The position numbers and the translations under genes were made by a program. A stretch of DNA of 42,645 nt from JBEKCB01 sp052139675 (GTDB lineage Bacteria > Planctomycetota > Brocadiia > CAIUPP01): the NCBI GenBank assembly GCA_052139675.1, contig JBKQWE010000061.1:1-42645 (forward strand), written 5' to 3'. Below are positions 1-7,374 of the stretch, piece by piece (position 1 is the first letter of the stretch; each line of letters starts with the position of its first letter). A model generated the notes under the pieces. The model worked only from the letters and a program-made list of their open reading frames with translations. It did no database searches and was not told the origin of the DNA.

Positions 1-321
1 GCTGCAGAGCGGGGCGCGGGCGGAACGCAGGCGCGCCTGCATGTCCGGCCATGGCGCGAAGACGCGTTCGGCGTAAACGTCGTCGCGCGCGTTCAGAGTG
101 CCGTAAAGCACCTGGAGGCCGGTGGAGGACATGCCGATGGAATAGGTGTCCGGGAACGCCAGGCAAAAGCGCAACGCCACGACGGCCGGGTCCTTCCGGA
201 CCATGTTCCATTCGCCGCCGACGTATTGCGCCGGAATGCGGACGTGCGGCAGCGCGCACGACCAGAGCGTTTCTTTCCAGTGATCCAAGTTGCCCTTCCT
301 GACGAATGCGTTCGAATCCAT
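1..321 (-). CDS. B12-binding radical SAM protein, TIGR03960-like (N-terminal part only)
   Basis: This is the first 107 codons of a gene that runs off the left edge. The start is the ATG at 321, one base after the rodA stop. The N-terminus contains 'YVGGEWNMVRKD', 'CLAFPDTYSIGM' and 'VYAERVFAPWPDMQ', which I recognise from the large B12-binding radical SAM proteins of the TIGR03960 type. The CxxxCxxC cluster lies outside the window and cannot be checked. Members of this family often sit beside rodA or ribonuclease E/G genes, and the 1-bp spacing to rodA fits an operon. The substrate of the family is not known to me. The family call is fairly secure from the N-terminal motifs; the function is not. 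Confidence 0.75.
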   Translation of the reverse strand, partial: MDSNAFVRKGNLDHWKETLWSCALPHVRIPAQYVGGEWNMVRKDPAVVALRFCLAFPDTYSIGMSSTGLQVLYGTLNARDDVYAERVFAPWPDMQARLRSARAPLCS

Positions 322-322
322 C

Positions 323-1423
323 CTACGGCGCGAACACCGCCTTGCGGTGCATGCCGACGTTGAGGACCAGCGCGGCCATGACGAAACAGATCAGCAGCGA
401 CGATCCGCCGTAACTGACGAACGGCAGCGTGATGCCGGTAATCGGGCAGAGCCGCACGGTCATCGCGATGTTGACCAGCGCCTGAAAGCCCAGCGAGGTC
501 AGCACGCCGACGACGACGAGCCGGCCGAACGGCTCCCGCGTCGAGCCGGCGATCTCCATCCCTCTCGAGAGGATGAGGAACAGCAGCAGCAGCACCGCCA
601 GCGCGCCGAGAAAGCCCCACTCGTTCGCGATCACCGCGAAGATGAAATCCGTGTGCGCCGCAAAGCCGCGGTTGAGCACCACCGGCGAGCCGCTGGAGAA
701 GCCGGTCCCGGTCGCGCCGCCGGAGCTGACCGCCGCGAGCGACTGCCGCAGGTGCCAGCCGGCGCCGCGCGGATCCGCCGCCGGCGACAGGAACGCCGTG
801 ACCCGCCCGCGCTGCGCCTTGCCCATGACGAAGAGCCACATCACCGGCGCGGCGGCGAAGCCCATCGCGACCAGGGCCAGCAGGTGCCTCGGCCGCGCGC
901 CCGCCACGTAGAGCATCGCGAACAGCGTCGGCAGCAGCACCAGCGCCGTGCCGAGGTCCGGCTCGGCCAGGATCAACGCCATCGGCACAAGCCCGATGGC
1001 CAGCGGCGCGACGAGTTCGCCTGCGCCCCGGCCGAGCTTGCGGTACATCAGGCAGCGCGCCAGCGCCAGGATGACGGCGACCTTCATGAACTCCGACGGC
1101 TGGATGGAGAACCCGCCGTATTCGATCCAGCGCCGCGCGTTCTGGTGCTCGACGCCGATCCTCGGCACGAGCACCAGCGCCAGCCCGACCGCCACGAGGA
1201 GATAGATCGGGTACGCCAGATAGGTCAGCCGCGAGTAATCGAAGGACAGGCACGCGAGCAGCGCGAGCAGGCTGACGCCGAACCACCGGAACTGCTGGGC
1301 CGCCGGGGCGCCGCTGCGCGCGGGGTCCCAGTGCGTGGAACTCCAGATGAACGCGATGCCGAGCGAGGTCAAAATGAGCGCGGCCGCCAGCAGCAGCCAG
1401 TCGAAGTTCTTGATGGCCCTCAC
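323..1423 (-). CDS. rodA: RodA, SEDS-family peptidoglycan glycosyltransferase
   Basis: This 366-residue polytopic membrane protein has about ten hydrophobic segments and belongs to the SEDS family. RodA polymerises lipid II into glycan strands for lateral wall growth, with a class B PBP partner, in the inner membrane. Visible signatures are 'ARRWIEYGGFSIQPSEFMK' around residues 125-145, the extracytoplasmic 'GWHLRQSLAAVSSGG' loop, and the C-terminal 'LPFVSYGGSSLL' motif. The length is typical of RodA and shorter than most FtsW proteins, and no division genes are adjacent, so RodA is preferred. The ATG at 1423 opens with a basic stretch and the first membrane helix. The next gene starts one base after its stop. 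No mreBCD or PBP2 gene is visible; they may lie beyond the window or elsewhere. Confidence 0.92.
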   Translation of the reverse strand: MRAIKNFDWLLLAAALILTSLGIAFIWSSTHWDPARSGAPAAQQFRWFGVSLLALLACLSFDYSRLTYLAYPIYLLVAVGLALVLVPRIGVEHQNARRWIEYGGFSIQPSEFMKVAVILALARCLMYRKLGRGAGELVAPLAIGLVPMALILAEPDLGTALVLLPTLFAMLYVAGARPRHLLALVAMGFAAAPVMWLFVMGKAQRGRVTAFLSPAADPRGAGWHLRQSLAAVSSGGATGTGFSSGSPVVLNRGFAAHTDFIFAVIANEWGFLGALAVLLLLFLILSRGMEIAGSTREPFGRLVVVGVLTSLGFQALVNIAMTVRLCPITGITLPFVSYGGSSLLICFVMAALVLNVGMHRKAVFAP

Positions 1424-1458
1424 GTTCCGCTCTCAAAGCCCGGCCGACCCCGCCCGGA

Positions 1459-1480
1459 GCCATTCGACTCCGCTCACGGC
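1459..1480. repeat. Dispersed palindromic repeat, TTCGAC-CGCTCA family, copy 1
   Basis: A 22-bp element with core 'ATTCGACTCCGCTCACGG' lies between the stop of the winged-helix gene and the start of rodA. The same core recurs in murD (14525-14547, and inverted at about 15404-15423) and upstream of alaS (36309-36329). It is probably a REP-like element scattered through the genome. Confidence 0.6.
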
Positions 1481-1501
1481 CGGTAAGCGCCTCTCTGCGC
1501 T

Positions 1502-1705
1502 CTATTCGCGGAGCGCGTAGATCGGGTTGTTCTTCTGCGTGCGGTCCACGGCGACCTTGCCCTCGCGCGCCAGCCAGCCGATCGCCTGGTTCGTCAGCGC
1601 GGAGTTCTCGCCGATTCCCTTCTCTATCTTCTTGGCCGGCGCCGGCCCGTTCGTCTTCAGAAACTGCCACACCTTGCCCGCCGTCTCGCCAATGATCTCG
1701 CTCAT
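1502..1705 (-). CDS. Small winged helix-turn-helix protein (DUF2582-like)
   Basis: A 67-residue protein with the pattern 'GETAGKVWQFLKTNG', then a second helix pair and 'IGWLAREGKVAVD'. This is the layout of stand-alone winged-helix domains of the DUF2582 type: three helices and a wing ending in a short strand ('NPIYALRE'). The ATG at 1705 is chosen over an upstream in-frame ATG at 1810 because GAAAGGG sits at Shine-Dalgarno distance and homology begins here; the extra 35 residues look non-coding. A good promoter lies at 1799-1827, implying a leader of about 87 nt. The DNA target is unknown; related domains can also bind proteins. Confidence 0.75.
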   Translation of the reverse strand: MSEIIGETAGKVWQFLKTNGPAPAKKIEKGIGENSALTNQAIGWLAREGKVAVDRTQKNNPIYALRE

Positions 1706-1798
1706 TCGATACCCTTTCAATAGCCCCTTGCCCTGTCTTCCCTGATAGGCCGGACTCCCCTGGTCCGCATGAAGCCGCGACGAGAAACGTCGTGTTCT

Positions 1799-1827
1799 AA
1801 AATAGCACACACCGGGCGGGCAGTCAA
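1799..1827 (-). promoter_or_regulatory. Sigma-70-type promoter for the winged-helix gene
   Basis: On the minus strand a -35 box TTGACT (1822-1827) and a -10 box TATTTT (1799-1804) are separated by exactly 17 bp. Transcription would start near 1792. It sits just downstream of the hairpin that ends the previous gene. Confidence 0.5.
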
Positions 1828-1828
1828 G

Positions 1829-1855
1829 AAGAGAGCCGAAAACGAGCCCTCTCTT
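1829..1855 (-). terminator. Possible intrinsic terminator after the pseudopilin gene
   Basis: A perfect 7-bp stem, AAGAGAG (1829-1835) with CTCTCTT (1849-1855), encloses a 13-nt loop. On the minus strand it is followed only by a short T-rich run, so termination would be weak; on the plus strand TTTT follows. It separates the pseudopilin gene from the next promoter. Confidence 0.4.
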
Positions 1856-1873
1856 TTACATGCCGGCTTCGGC

Positions 1874-2437
1874 CTACTTTTTCTCCGCCTGGATTCTGGC
1901 GCGCGCCTGTTGGACGACTTTCTGGATGTCGGACGGCAGGCTGGGAACGGCCATTGCGCGGCCATCGGCATAGAGCAGCAGATAACGGGCCGGCGCCGGC
2001 ACGCCCGGGTCGGCGATGAACGCCGCCATGTCAATCAGCAGCCAGGTGTCCTTCGGCAGGTTGCTGATGTCCCGGCCGTTGACCGCGTCATTCCAGGCGA
2101 ACGTCAGCCCTTTCGCCTTGAGCGCCTCGGGCGCGAAGGGCGAGACGAACAGGCCGGGCACCGCGCCCTGGACGAGGTTCATGATGGACTTCGGGTCTTT
2201 GACCGGGTCGCCCTTCGGGTAGAACGCCGCATCGGGCAGCGGCTCGCTGGTGGTCTGCGCCACGAGGAGCATGTAAATCTGCCGGAGGTTCTCGCGCCCC
2301 TGGGCCTCATGGGCCGCGTTGAGCGCGTACCGGAAGCCGCCCGACTGGCTGTTCATGGATGTCATGATCGCGCTGACCATCATCACCTCGATCAACCCGA
2401 ACGCCAGCGACCGCGAACGACGTCGGATTCGGAACAT
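1874..2437 (-). CDS. Pseudopilin-like protein with prepilin-type N-terminal helix
   Basis: A 187-residue protein with a short basic leader ('MFRIRRRSRSLA') followed by 'FGLIEVMMVSAIMTSM', the type III (prepilin) signal with the conserved glutamate at +5. Such proteins are cut and methylated by a prepilin peptidase and polymerise into type II secretion pseudopili or type IV pili. Here the residue before the cut is Ala rather than the usual Gly, so processing is uncertain. The rest (about residues 30-187) is a globular periplasmic domain I do not recognise. The start at 2437 is supported by TAAGGAG upstream. No other secretion or pilus genes are nearby. It follows the ABC transporter genes but has its own possible promoter. 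Confidence 0.65.
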   Translation of the reverse strand: MFRIRRRSRSLAFGLIEVMMVSAIMTSMNSQSGGFRYALNAAHEAQGRENLRQIYMLLVAQTTSEPLPDAAFYPKGDPVKDPKSIMNLVQGAVPGLFVSPFAPEALKAKGLTFAWNDAVNGRDISNLPKDTWLLIDMAAFIADPGVPAPARYLLLYADGRAMAVPSLPSDIQKVVQQARARIQAEKK

Positions 2438-2470
2438 GGCCCTCTCCTTAAGAAAACTCGCCGCACTTGC

Positions 2471-2499
2471 ATTCTACCACGCGCGAGGCTCGATGCTAA
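2471..2499 (-). promoter_or_regulatory. Possible extended -10 promoter for the pseudopilin gene
   Basis: On the minus strand TGG precedes TAGAAT (2471-2476), an extended -10 layout. The -35 position (2494-2499, GTTTAG) is poor and overlaps the stop of the ABC ATPase gene. Confidence 0.3.
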
Positions 2500-3593
2500 A
2501 CGATCAGCGCTTCCGTCTGCGGATCGTAGAAGTGCGCCTTCTGCATGTCCAGGCGCACCGGGATCATCCGTTCGGGCGTCGGCCGCGCGCCGTGGCGCAG
2601 CGGCGGGACGCGCGCGATGAGGGTCAGGCCTTCGGCGGAGAGATAAACCCAGGTCTCCGATCCCATCGGCTCGACGACTTCCACCCGCAGGTTCGAGGCA
2701 TCCGCCTCGTCCGGTCCCGCCAGCGAGAGGTCCTCCGGCCGGATGCCGAGCACCACCTCGCGCTCCGCATAGCCGGCCAGGCGCGCGGCCGCCGGAGCGG
2801 GCACGGCGGCGCGGATGGCGCCGCGCTCGAACGTGCAGCCGCCCTGCGCCCGGATCCGGCCGCGCACGAAATTCGTCGGCGGCGTCCCGACGAACCCGGC
2901 GACGAACTGGTTGAGCGGCTCGTCGTACAGCGTCAGCGGGTCGGCCACCTGCTGGATCACGCCGTGGTCGAGGACGGCGATGCGGTCGCCCATGGTCATC
3001 GCCTCGGCCTGGTCGTGGGTGACGTAGACCATCGAGGTCTGGAGCCGCCGATGCAGCCGGACGAGTTCGGCGCGCATCGCCACGCGGAGCTTCGCGTCGA
3101 GGTTCGAGAGCGGCTCGTCGAGGAGGAAGACCTTCGGCTTGCGCACGATCGCGCGGCCGACGGCCACGCGCTGGCGCTCGCCGCCGGAGAGCGCCTTGGG
3201 TTTCCGCTGGAGCAGCCGCGAGATGTCGAGCATCTCCGCCGTCTCCTGCACGCGCTTGCGGATCTCCGCCTTGTCGTAGCCGCGCCGCCGCAGCCCGAAC
3301 TCCATGTTCTGGTACACCGTCATGTGCGGATAGAGCGCGTAGTTCTGGAACACCATCGCCACGTCGCGGTCCTTCGGCGCCACGTCGTTCACCAGGCGCC
3401 CGTCAATGGAAATCTTCCCGCCGGTCGGCGCCTCGAGGCCGGCGATCAGCCGCAGCAGCGTGGTCTTGCCGCAGCCGGAGGGCCCGACGAGGACGACGAA
3501 CTCCTTGTCGTGCACCGTCAGCGAGGCGTCGCACACGGCGCGCACGCCGCCGGTGAAGACTTTCGAGACGTTTTCGAGAATGACTTCGGCCAT
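2496..3593 (-). CDS. Sugar ABC transporter ATPase (MalK/UgpC/MsmK type)
   Basis: This 365-residue nucleotide-binding subunit energises the two permeases encoded just upstream. It has Walker A 'GPSGCGKT' (about 37-44), Q-loop 'MVFQNYALYPHMTV', signature 'LSGGERQRVAVGRAI', Walker B 'KVFLLDEP', D-loop 'SNLDAK' and switch 'YVTHDQAEA'. A C-terminal TOBE-type regulatory domain (about 235-365) includes 'LGIRPEDLSL', as in CUT1 sugar importers. The ATG at 3593 follows GAGGTCACC; an in-frame TTG at 3620 would add nine residues and is less likely. The gap to the permease stop is 39 bp, so it is the last gene of the transporter operon. The sugar is not known. Confidence 0.93.
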   Translation of the reverse strand: MAEVILENVSKVFTGGVRAVCDASLTVHDKEFVVLVGPSGCGKTTLLRLIAGLEAPTGGKISIDGRLVNDVAPKDRDVAMVFQNYALYPHMTVYQNMEFGLRRRGYDKAEIRKRVQETAEMLDISRLLQRKPKALSGGERQRVAVGRAIVRKPKVFLLDEPLSNLDAKLRVAMRAELVRLHRRLQTSMVYVTHDQAEAMTMGDRIAVLDHGVIQQVADPLTLYDEPLNQFVAGFVGTPPTNFVRGRIRAQGGCTFERGAIRAAVPAPAAARLAGYAEREVVLGIRPEDLSLAGPDEADASNLRVEVVEPMGSETWVYLSAEGLTLIARVPPLRHGARPTPERMIPVRLDMQKAHFYDPQTEALIV

Positions 3594-3632
3594 CGGTGAC
3601 CTCGAATCTTTCTTTGCCAAAAAACCGCGCGG

Positions 3633-4949
3633 TCATCCCTTGACGCTTCCCAGCCGGATGCCCTCGATGATGTACCGCTGCCCGATGAGGAAGACGACGA
3701 TCACCGGGCCGAGGACCATCAGCGTGCCGGCCATGAGCAACTCCCACTGCGTCTCGGTGATGCCCATGAACGCCTGGAGCATCACCGGCAAGGTCTGCAT
3801 TTCCGGCGTGGAGGTGGTGACCATCGGCCACATGAATTCGCCCCAGGCGCCCATGAAGGTCAGGATGGCGAGCACCGCCAGCGCCGGTTTGGACAGCGGC
3901 ACGATGACGTTCCAGTACACGCCCCACGCGCCGCAGCCGTCAATGCGCGCGGCGTCCTCCAGGTCCTTCGGGATCGTCAGGAAGAACTGCCGCAGCATGA
4001 ACGTGCCGTACGCGCTGAAGAGGCCCGGCACGATCAGCGCGAAGTACGAATCCAGCCCCACCAGGCGGCCGGCGTAGAACGTGTGCGCCGGCGAGGCCAG
4101 CCAGAACTTCACGAAGAGCTGCACGCCGAACCAATCGGTGCGGAACAGGAAATTCAGCAGCGTCGGCAGCGACTTGAGGATGACGAACAGCGGGACCATG
4201 GTCACCGCGCCGGGGACCATCATCGTCGCCAGGTACGCCATGAAGAGCTTGTCGCGCCCGGGGAATTCCAGGCGCGCGAAGGCGTACGCGGCCAGCGAGC
4301 TGGTGAACACCTGCCCGAGCGTGATCAGGATGCAGACGCACAGGCTGTTGATGAACGCGCGCCCGAACACGCCGGACGTCGTCCAGGCGTTCCGGAAGTT
4401 GTCCCACTGCGGCGAGAACCGGGTGACGATGCGCGTCTCGTCCATCGTGGCCGTGACGGGCGCCCGGCCCGCGTCGCCCTCGTAGTGCACCTCGAACTTC
4501 TCCGGCGCGAGCTTCTTCACCAGCTTCACGCTCGTCGTTCCGGTGGCGGCGCCCTCGACCGTCGTCAGCAGGAAGTGCGTGTCGCTGCCGCCCACCGGGA
4601 TCAGCCGGTCGGTCGAGACGTCAATCTCCCGAGCCCCATCGGCGGCCGCCGCCGGCAGCCGGACCCGGTAAACCCCGGCGCCGTCCTTCAGCCGGGCGCG
4701 CTGCGTGACCACGCGCTCGCGGCCGTCCACGACGACGTAGTCGCGCGTCGGCAGCCAGTTGCCCTGCATGGCCTGGCCGGGCGGTTTGAGCGCCGTCAGC
4801 ACCATCCAGACGAACGGCGCGAGCATCGTCACGGCCACGGCGATCAGGAAGGCGTGGCTGCAGAGCGCCAGCAGTCGCCGCCGCCGCCGCGCCGAGGGCG
4901 GCGCCGCCGTGTCCTCGAGCGGCCCCAGAGCCTTCGCGGGATCAGTCAT
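3633..4949 (-). CDS. Carbohydrate ABC transporter permease (MalG type) with an inserted periplasmic domain
   Basis: A 438-residue inner-membrane subunit of a CUT1-type sugar importer. TM1 lies at about 30-52 and the remaining helices after about residue 195. The EAA loop that docks the ATPase reads 'LEDAARIDGCGAWGVYWNVI'. MalG-type proteins are usually about 270-300 residues. Here about 110 extra residues (roughly 68-178) sit in the first extracytoplasmic loop, rich in short beta-strand-like segments and lacking hydrophobic helices. Normal homology resumes at 'FSPQWDNFRNAW'. The gene overlaps the upstream permease by 8 bp, which implies translational coupling. The insertion may contact the substrate-binding protein, but that is inference. 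Confidence 0.9.
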   Translation of the reverse strand: MTDPAKALGPLEDTAAPPSARRRRRLLALCSHAFLIAVAVTMLAPFVWMVLTALKPPGQAMQGNWLPTRDYVVVDGRERVVTQRARLKDGAGVYRVRLPAAAADGAREIDVSTDRLIPVGGSDTHFLLTTVEGAATGTTSVKLVKKLAPEKFEVHYEGDAGRAPVTATMDETRIVTRFSPQWDNFRNAWTTSGVFGRAFINSLCVCILITLGQVFTSSLAAYAFARLEFPGRDKLFMAYLATMMVPGAVTMVPLFVILKSLPTLLNFLFRTDWFGVQLFVKFWLASPAHTFYAGRLVGLDSYFALIVPGLFSAYGTFMLRQFFLTIPKDLEDAARIDGCGAWGVYWNVIVPLSKPALAVLAILTFMGAWGEFMWPMVTTSTPEMQTLPVMLQAFMGITETQWELLMAGTLMVLGPVIVVFLIGQRYIIEGIRLGSVKG

Positions 4950-5877
4950 AGTGGATCCTCGATCCGGCGTAGCGCCAGTTGATCAGGGTGAAGACGAACA
5001 CGAAGAGGAACAGGAACCAGGAGATCGCGCTCGCGTAGCCCATCTGATAGAAGTGGTACGCGTTCTCGTAGATGTAGTAATCAATCGTGGTCACCGCCTC
5101 CTGCGAGTTCGTGTCGCGCGCGAGGAGGTAGACGGCGCTGAACCCGGACTGGAACCCGCCGATGATGCTGATGATGATGATGAAGAAGGTCGTCGGCGAG
5201 ACGAGCGGCCAGGTGATGTGGCGGAACCGGTCCCACCAGCTCGAGCCGTCCACCGCCGCCGCCTCGTAGAGTTCCGGGTTGATGTTCTGGAGCGCGGCGA
5301 GGTAAAGGATCATGTTGTAACCGCCGACGCCGGTCCAGAACCCCATCAGCACGAAGGCGAACCGCGCCGCCCAGGGCCGGTTGAGCCAGTCCACGCCGCT
5401 GAAGCCCACCGTGATCAGGCACTTGTTGATCAGCCCGTAGTCGGTGTTCAGCAGCCAGCGCCAGACCATCAGCAGCGCCACGCCGGCGGTGAAGGTCGGC
5501 ATGAAGAACACCGTGCGGTAGAGGTTCCGCAGGTGCAGCTTCTGGTTGAGCAGGATCGCCAGCATCAGCGAACCGAAGATGCCGAACGGAATGCCCAGCA
5601 TGAAGAAAGTGGTGTTGAACACATAGTGCCAGAAGGCTTTGTCGGCGATCAGGTTATGATAGTTCTGCAGACCGGTGAAACGCGGCGGCCAGGTCAGCAG
5701 GTTCCACTCGCAGAAGCTCAGCACCAAGCTGAAGAGGATCGGCAGGAGCAGGAAGAGCAGGAAGCCGGAGAAATTCGGCAGCAGGAAGAGGTAGCCCGCG
5801 AGCGTGCGCCGGCCGGCGGCGCCGCGTTCGAGGGAGCCGGCCAGTTGCGGTTGGACGCCGATCGGGTTACCGGGCAC
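4942..5877 (-). CDS. Carbohydrate ABC transporter permease (MalF type)
   Basis: A 311-residue inner-membrane permease with six predicted helices, beginning 'LAGYLFLLPNFSGFLLFLL' after a short cytoplasmic tail. The EAA loop is 'LYEAAAVDGSSWWDRFRHIT', the contact site for the ATPase. Length and layout match CUT1 permeases of the MalF/UgpA group without the large MalF periplasmic loop. Its start overlaps the end of the solute-binding gene by 11 bp and its end overlaps the next permease by 8 bp, so the three are tightly coupled. The MalF-type start region contains no membrane helix before residue 25. The sugar cannot be deduced. Confidence 0.92.
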   Translation of the reverse strand: MPGNPIGVQPQLAGSLERGAAGRRTLAGYLFLLPNFSGFLLFLLLPILFSLVLSFCEWNLLTWPPRFTGLQNYHNLIADKAFWHYVFNTTFFMLGIPFGIFGSLMLAILLNQKLHLRNLYRTVFFMPTFTAGVALLMVWRWLLNTDYGLINKCLITVGFSGVDWLNRPWAARFAFVLMGFWTGVGGYNMILYLAALQNINPELYEAAAVDGSSWWDRFRHITWPLVSPTTFFIIIISIIGGFQSGFSAVYLLARDTNSQEAVTTIDYYIYENAYHFYQMGYASAISWFLFLFVFVFTLINWRYAGSRIHYD

Positions 5878-7276
5878 GCTGGGCGCTCCTGACCTGCCAG
5901 GCGATCACGCCGCCGGCGCCGCAGGCCGCCAGCCCCAGCGCGAGCGCGAAGGCCGGGATCGAGGGCTCCACCGGCGGCGCGGTCCGCTCGGCGTAGATGG
6001 CGTTCAGGTTGTCCTCGAGCCCCTTGAGCAGCTTCGGCAGGTCCGCATCCGGCTGGTCGAAGTCGGCCTGGAAGCGCAGCAGGGCCAAATCAACTTCCGC
6101 GGCGGAAAAGCGCGGATTGTGCAAATCCGCATCCATGGCAACCGTCGCGTCGTCCATGCCGCTGAAGTAGGCGGCGTTCTCGCCTTTCGGCCGCTTGGGA
6201 TCATTGAGGAAATACGCGTTCTCCTCCGGCCCGTAATGGATCGGGATGGACTCGCCCGCGTCCACGAGATGCTGGATCTGCTCCGGCGAGGTCAGGAAGA
6301 GCAGGAGCTGGAAGGCGATGTCGGGATACTTGCTCTGCGCGCTGATGACAAAGGTATTGCCCTCCATCATGCAGAGGTGGCGGCCCTGGAAGGAGCGCCC
6401 CAGCGGCGCCACGCGCCAGTTGACGTTGCTGAGGTTCTGAAAGTGCGACGTGGACCAGCGCCCGCTGATGTACATCGCCGTGGCATTGTTGATGAAGGTC
6501 ACTTCGGCGTTCGAGTCGCGCTGCTGCGCGAACGTGGGGCAGACGCGATACTTGAATTGCAGGTCGTGGAGGAACTGCAGCCCCTGGAGCGCCTCCGGCG
6601 AATTGACGATGCAGCGCGTGCCGTCGGGCGTCCAGAACCGGCCGTGGTTCCACAGGACCCACTCCCAGTAATCGCACGGCATCAGGCCGGACTGCACCAG
6701 GTTGCCTGCCGCGTCGCGCTTCGTCAGCCGCTGTGCCGCCGCGAGCATCTCGCTCCAGGTCCAGTCCGCCGTCGGGTACGGCATCTTCTCGCGGTCGAAC
6801 AGCGTGGGGTTGTAGTAGAGCACGTCGGTGTTGAGGCTGATCGGCAGGCCGTACAGGCGGCCGTTGACTCGGTGCGCCTTCAGCAACTGGGGATACAGCT
6901 TGTCAATCTGCGCCTGCGCGTGGTATTTCTCGATGTAGGGCGTCAGGTCCAGCAGCGCGCCGAACCGGACCAGCTCGTGGTAATCGCCGGGGAAGAAGAC
7001 GTCCTGGACCGTTCCGGCCACGATCTCGGCGCTGATCTTCTGCGAATAAGCATCCTCGCCGATCGCATCGTAACGGACCTCGATCGGGTCGTCCGGGTGC
7101 TCGCGGTTCCACTTCGCCTGGAACTCCGCGGCGGCCTGGCTGTAGAGGCCGTCGTAGATGATCCACTTGTACATGGCGAAGGTGATGCGCTTGGCGCCCA
7201 GGCCCCGGTCGGTGCGCAGGAACAGCGCGCCGGCGACGACCAGCGCCAGCAGCACGGCCAGGGCGGCATACTTCAT
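5867..7276 (-). CDS. Extracellular solute-binding protein with N- and C-terminal membrane anchors
   Basis: A 469-residue family 1 type sugar-binding protein, the first gene of the transporter operon. Typical motifs include 'ITFAMYKW', 'FPGDYHELVRFGALLDLTPY', 'VNGRLYGLPISLNTDVLYYN' and 'TADWTWSEMLAAAQRLT'. The N-terminus ('YAALAVLLALVVAGALFL') is a membrane helix without a lipobox cysteine. The C-terminus carries a second hydrophobic helix (about 440-460, 'FALALGLAACGAGGVIAW') ending in a basic tail. That suggests tethering at both ends, unlike ordinary lipoprotein or soluble binding proteins. ATG 7276 is chosen as the start of the signal helix; GGGAGG lies further upstream than ideal, so a few extra N-terminal residues are possible. 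A TATAAT promoter lies at 7322-7327. Confidence 0.88.
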   Translation of the reverse strand: MKYAALAVLLALVVAGALFLRTDRGLGAKRITFAMYKWIIYDGLYSQAAAEFQAKWNREHPDDPIEVRYDAIGEDAYSQKISAEIVAGTVQDVFFPGDYHELVRFGALLDLTPYIEKYHAQAQIDKLYPQLLKAHRVNGRLYGLPISLNTDVLYYNPTLFDREKMPYPTADWTWSEMLAAAQRLTKRDAAGNLVQSGLMPCDYWEWVLWNHGRFWTPDGTRCIVNSPEALQGLQFLHDLQFKYRVCPTFAQQRDSNAEVTFINNATAMYISGRWSTSHFQNLSNVNWRVAPLGRSFQGRHLCMMEGNTFVISAQSKYPDIAFQLLLFLTSPEQIQHLVDAGESIPIHYGPEENAYFLNDPKRPKGENAAYFSGMDDATVAMDADLHNPRFSAAEVDLALLRFQADFDQPDADLPKLLKGLEDNLNAIYAERTAPPVEPSIPAFALALGLAACGAGGVIAWQVRSAQRAR

Positions 7277-7321
7277 TTCTTCGGTCCCACCGCCAGGAAT
7301 CCTCCCTGATGAGCGCGCGAC

Positions 7322-7350
7322 ATTATAGCAGGCCGGCGCGGGGTTGGACA
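7322..7350 (-). promoter_or_regulatory. Extended -10 promoter for the sugar ABC transporter operon
   Basis: On the minus strand a perfect TATAAT (7322-7327) is preceded by TGC, giving an extended -10. The -35 position (7345-7350, TGTCCA) is weak at 17 bp spacing, as is common with extended -10 promoters. Transcription would start near 7315, about 40 nt before the solute-binding gene. Confidence 0.55.
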
Positions 7351-7374
7351 GCGGCGGGAAAACCCTGCGGCCGA

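Noticed and set aside
93..1670. 525-codon frame on the minus strand overlapping rodA
   Set aside because: It runs through rodA in another frame and only its end lies in the radical SAM region, also out of frame. RodA and the TIGR03960-like protein explain the sequence.
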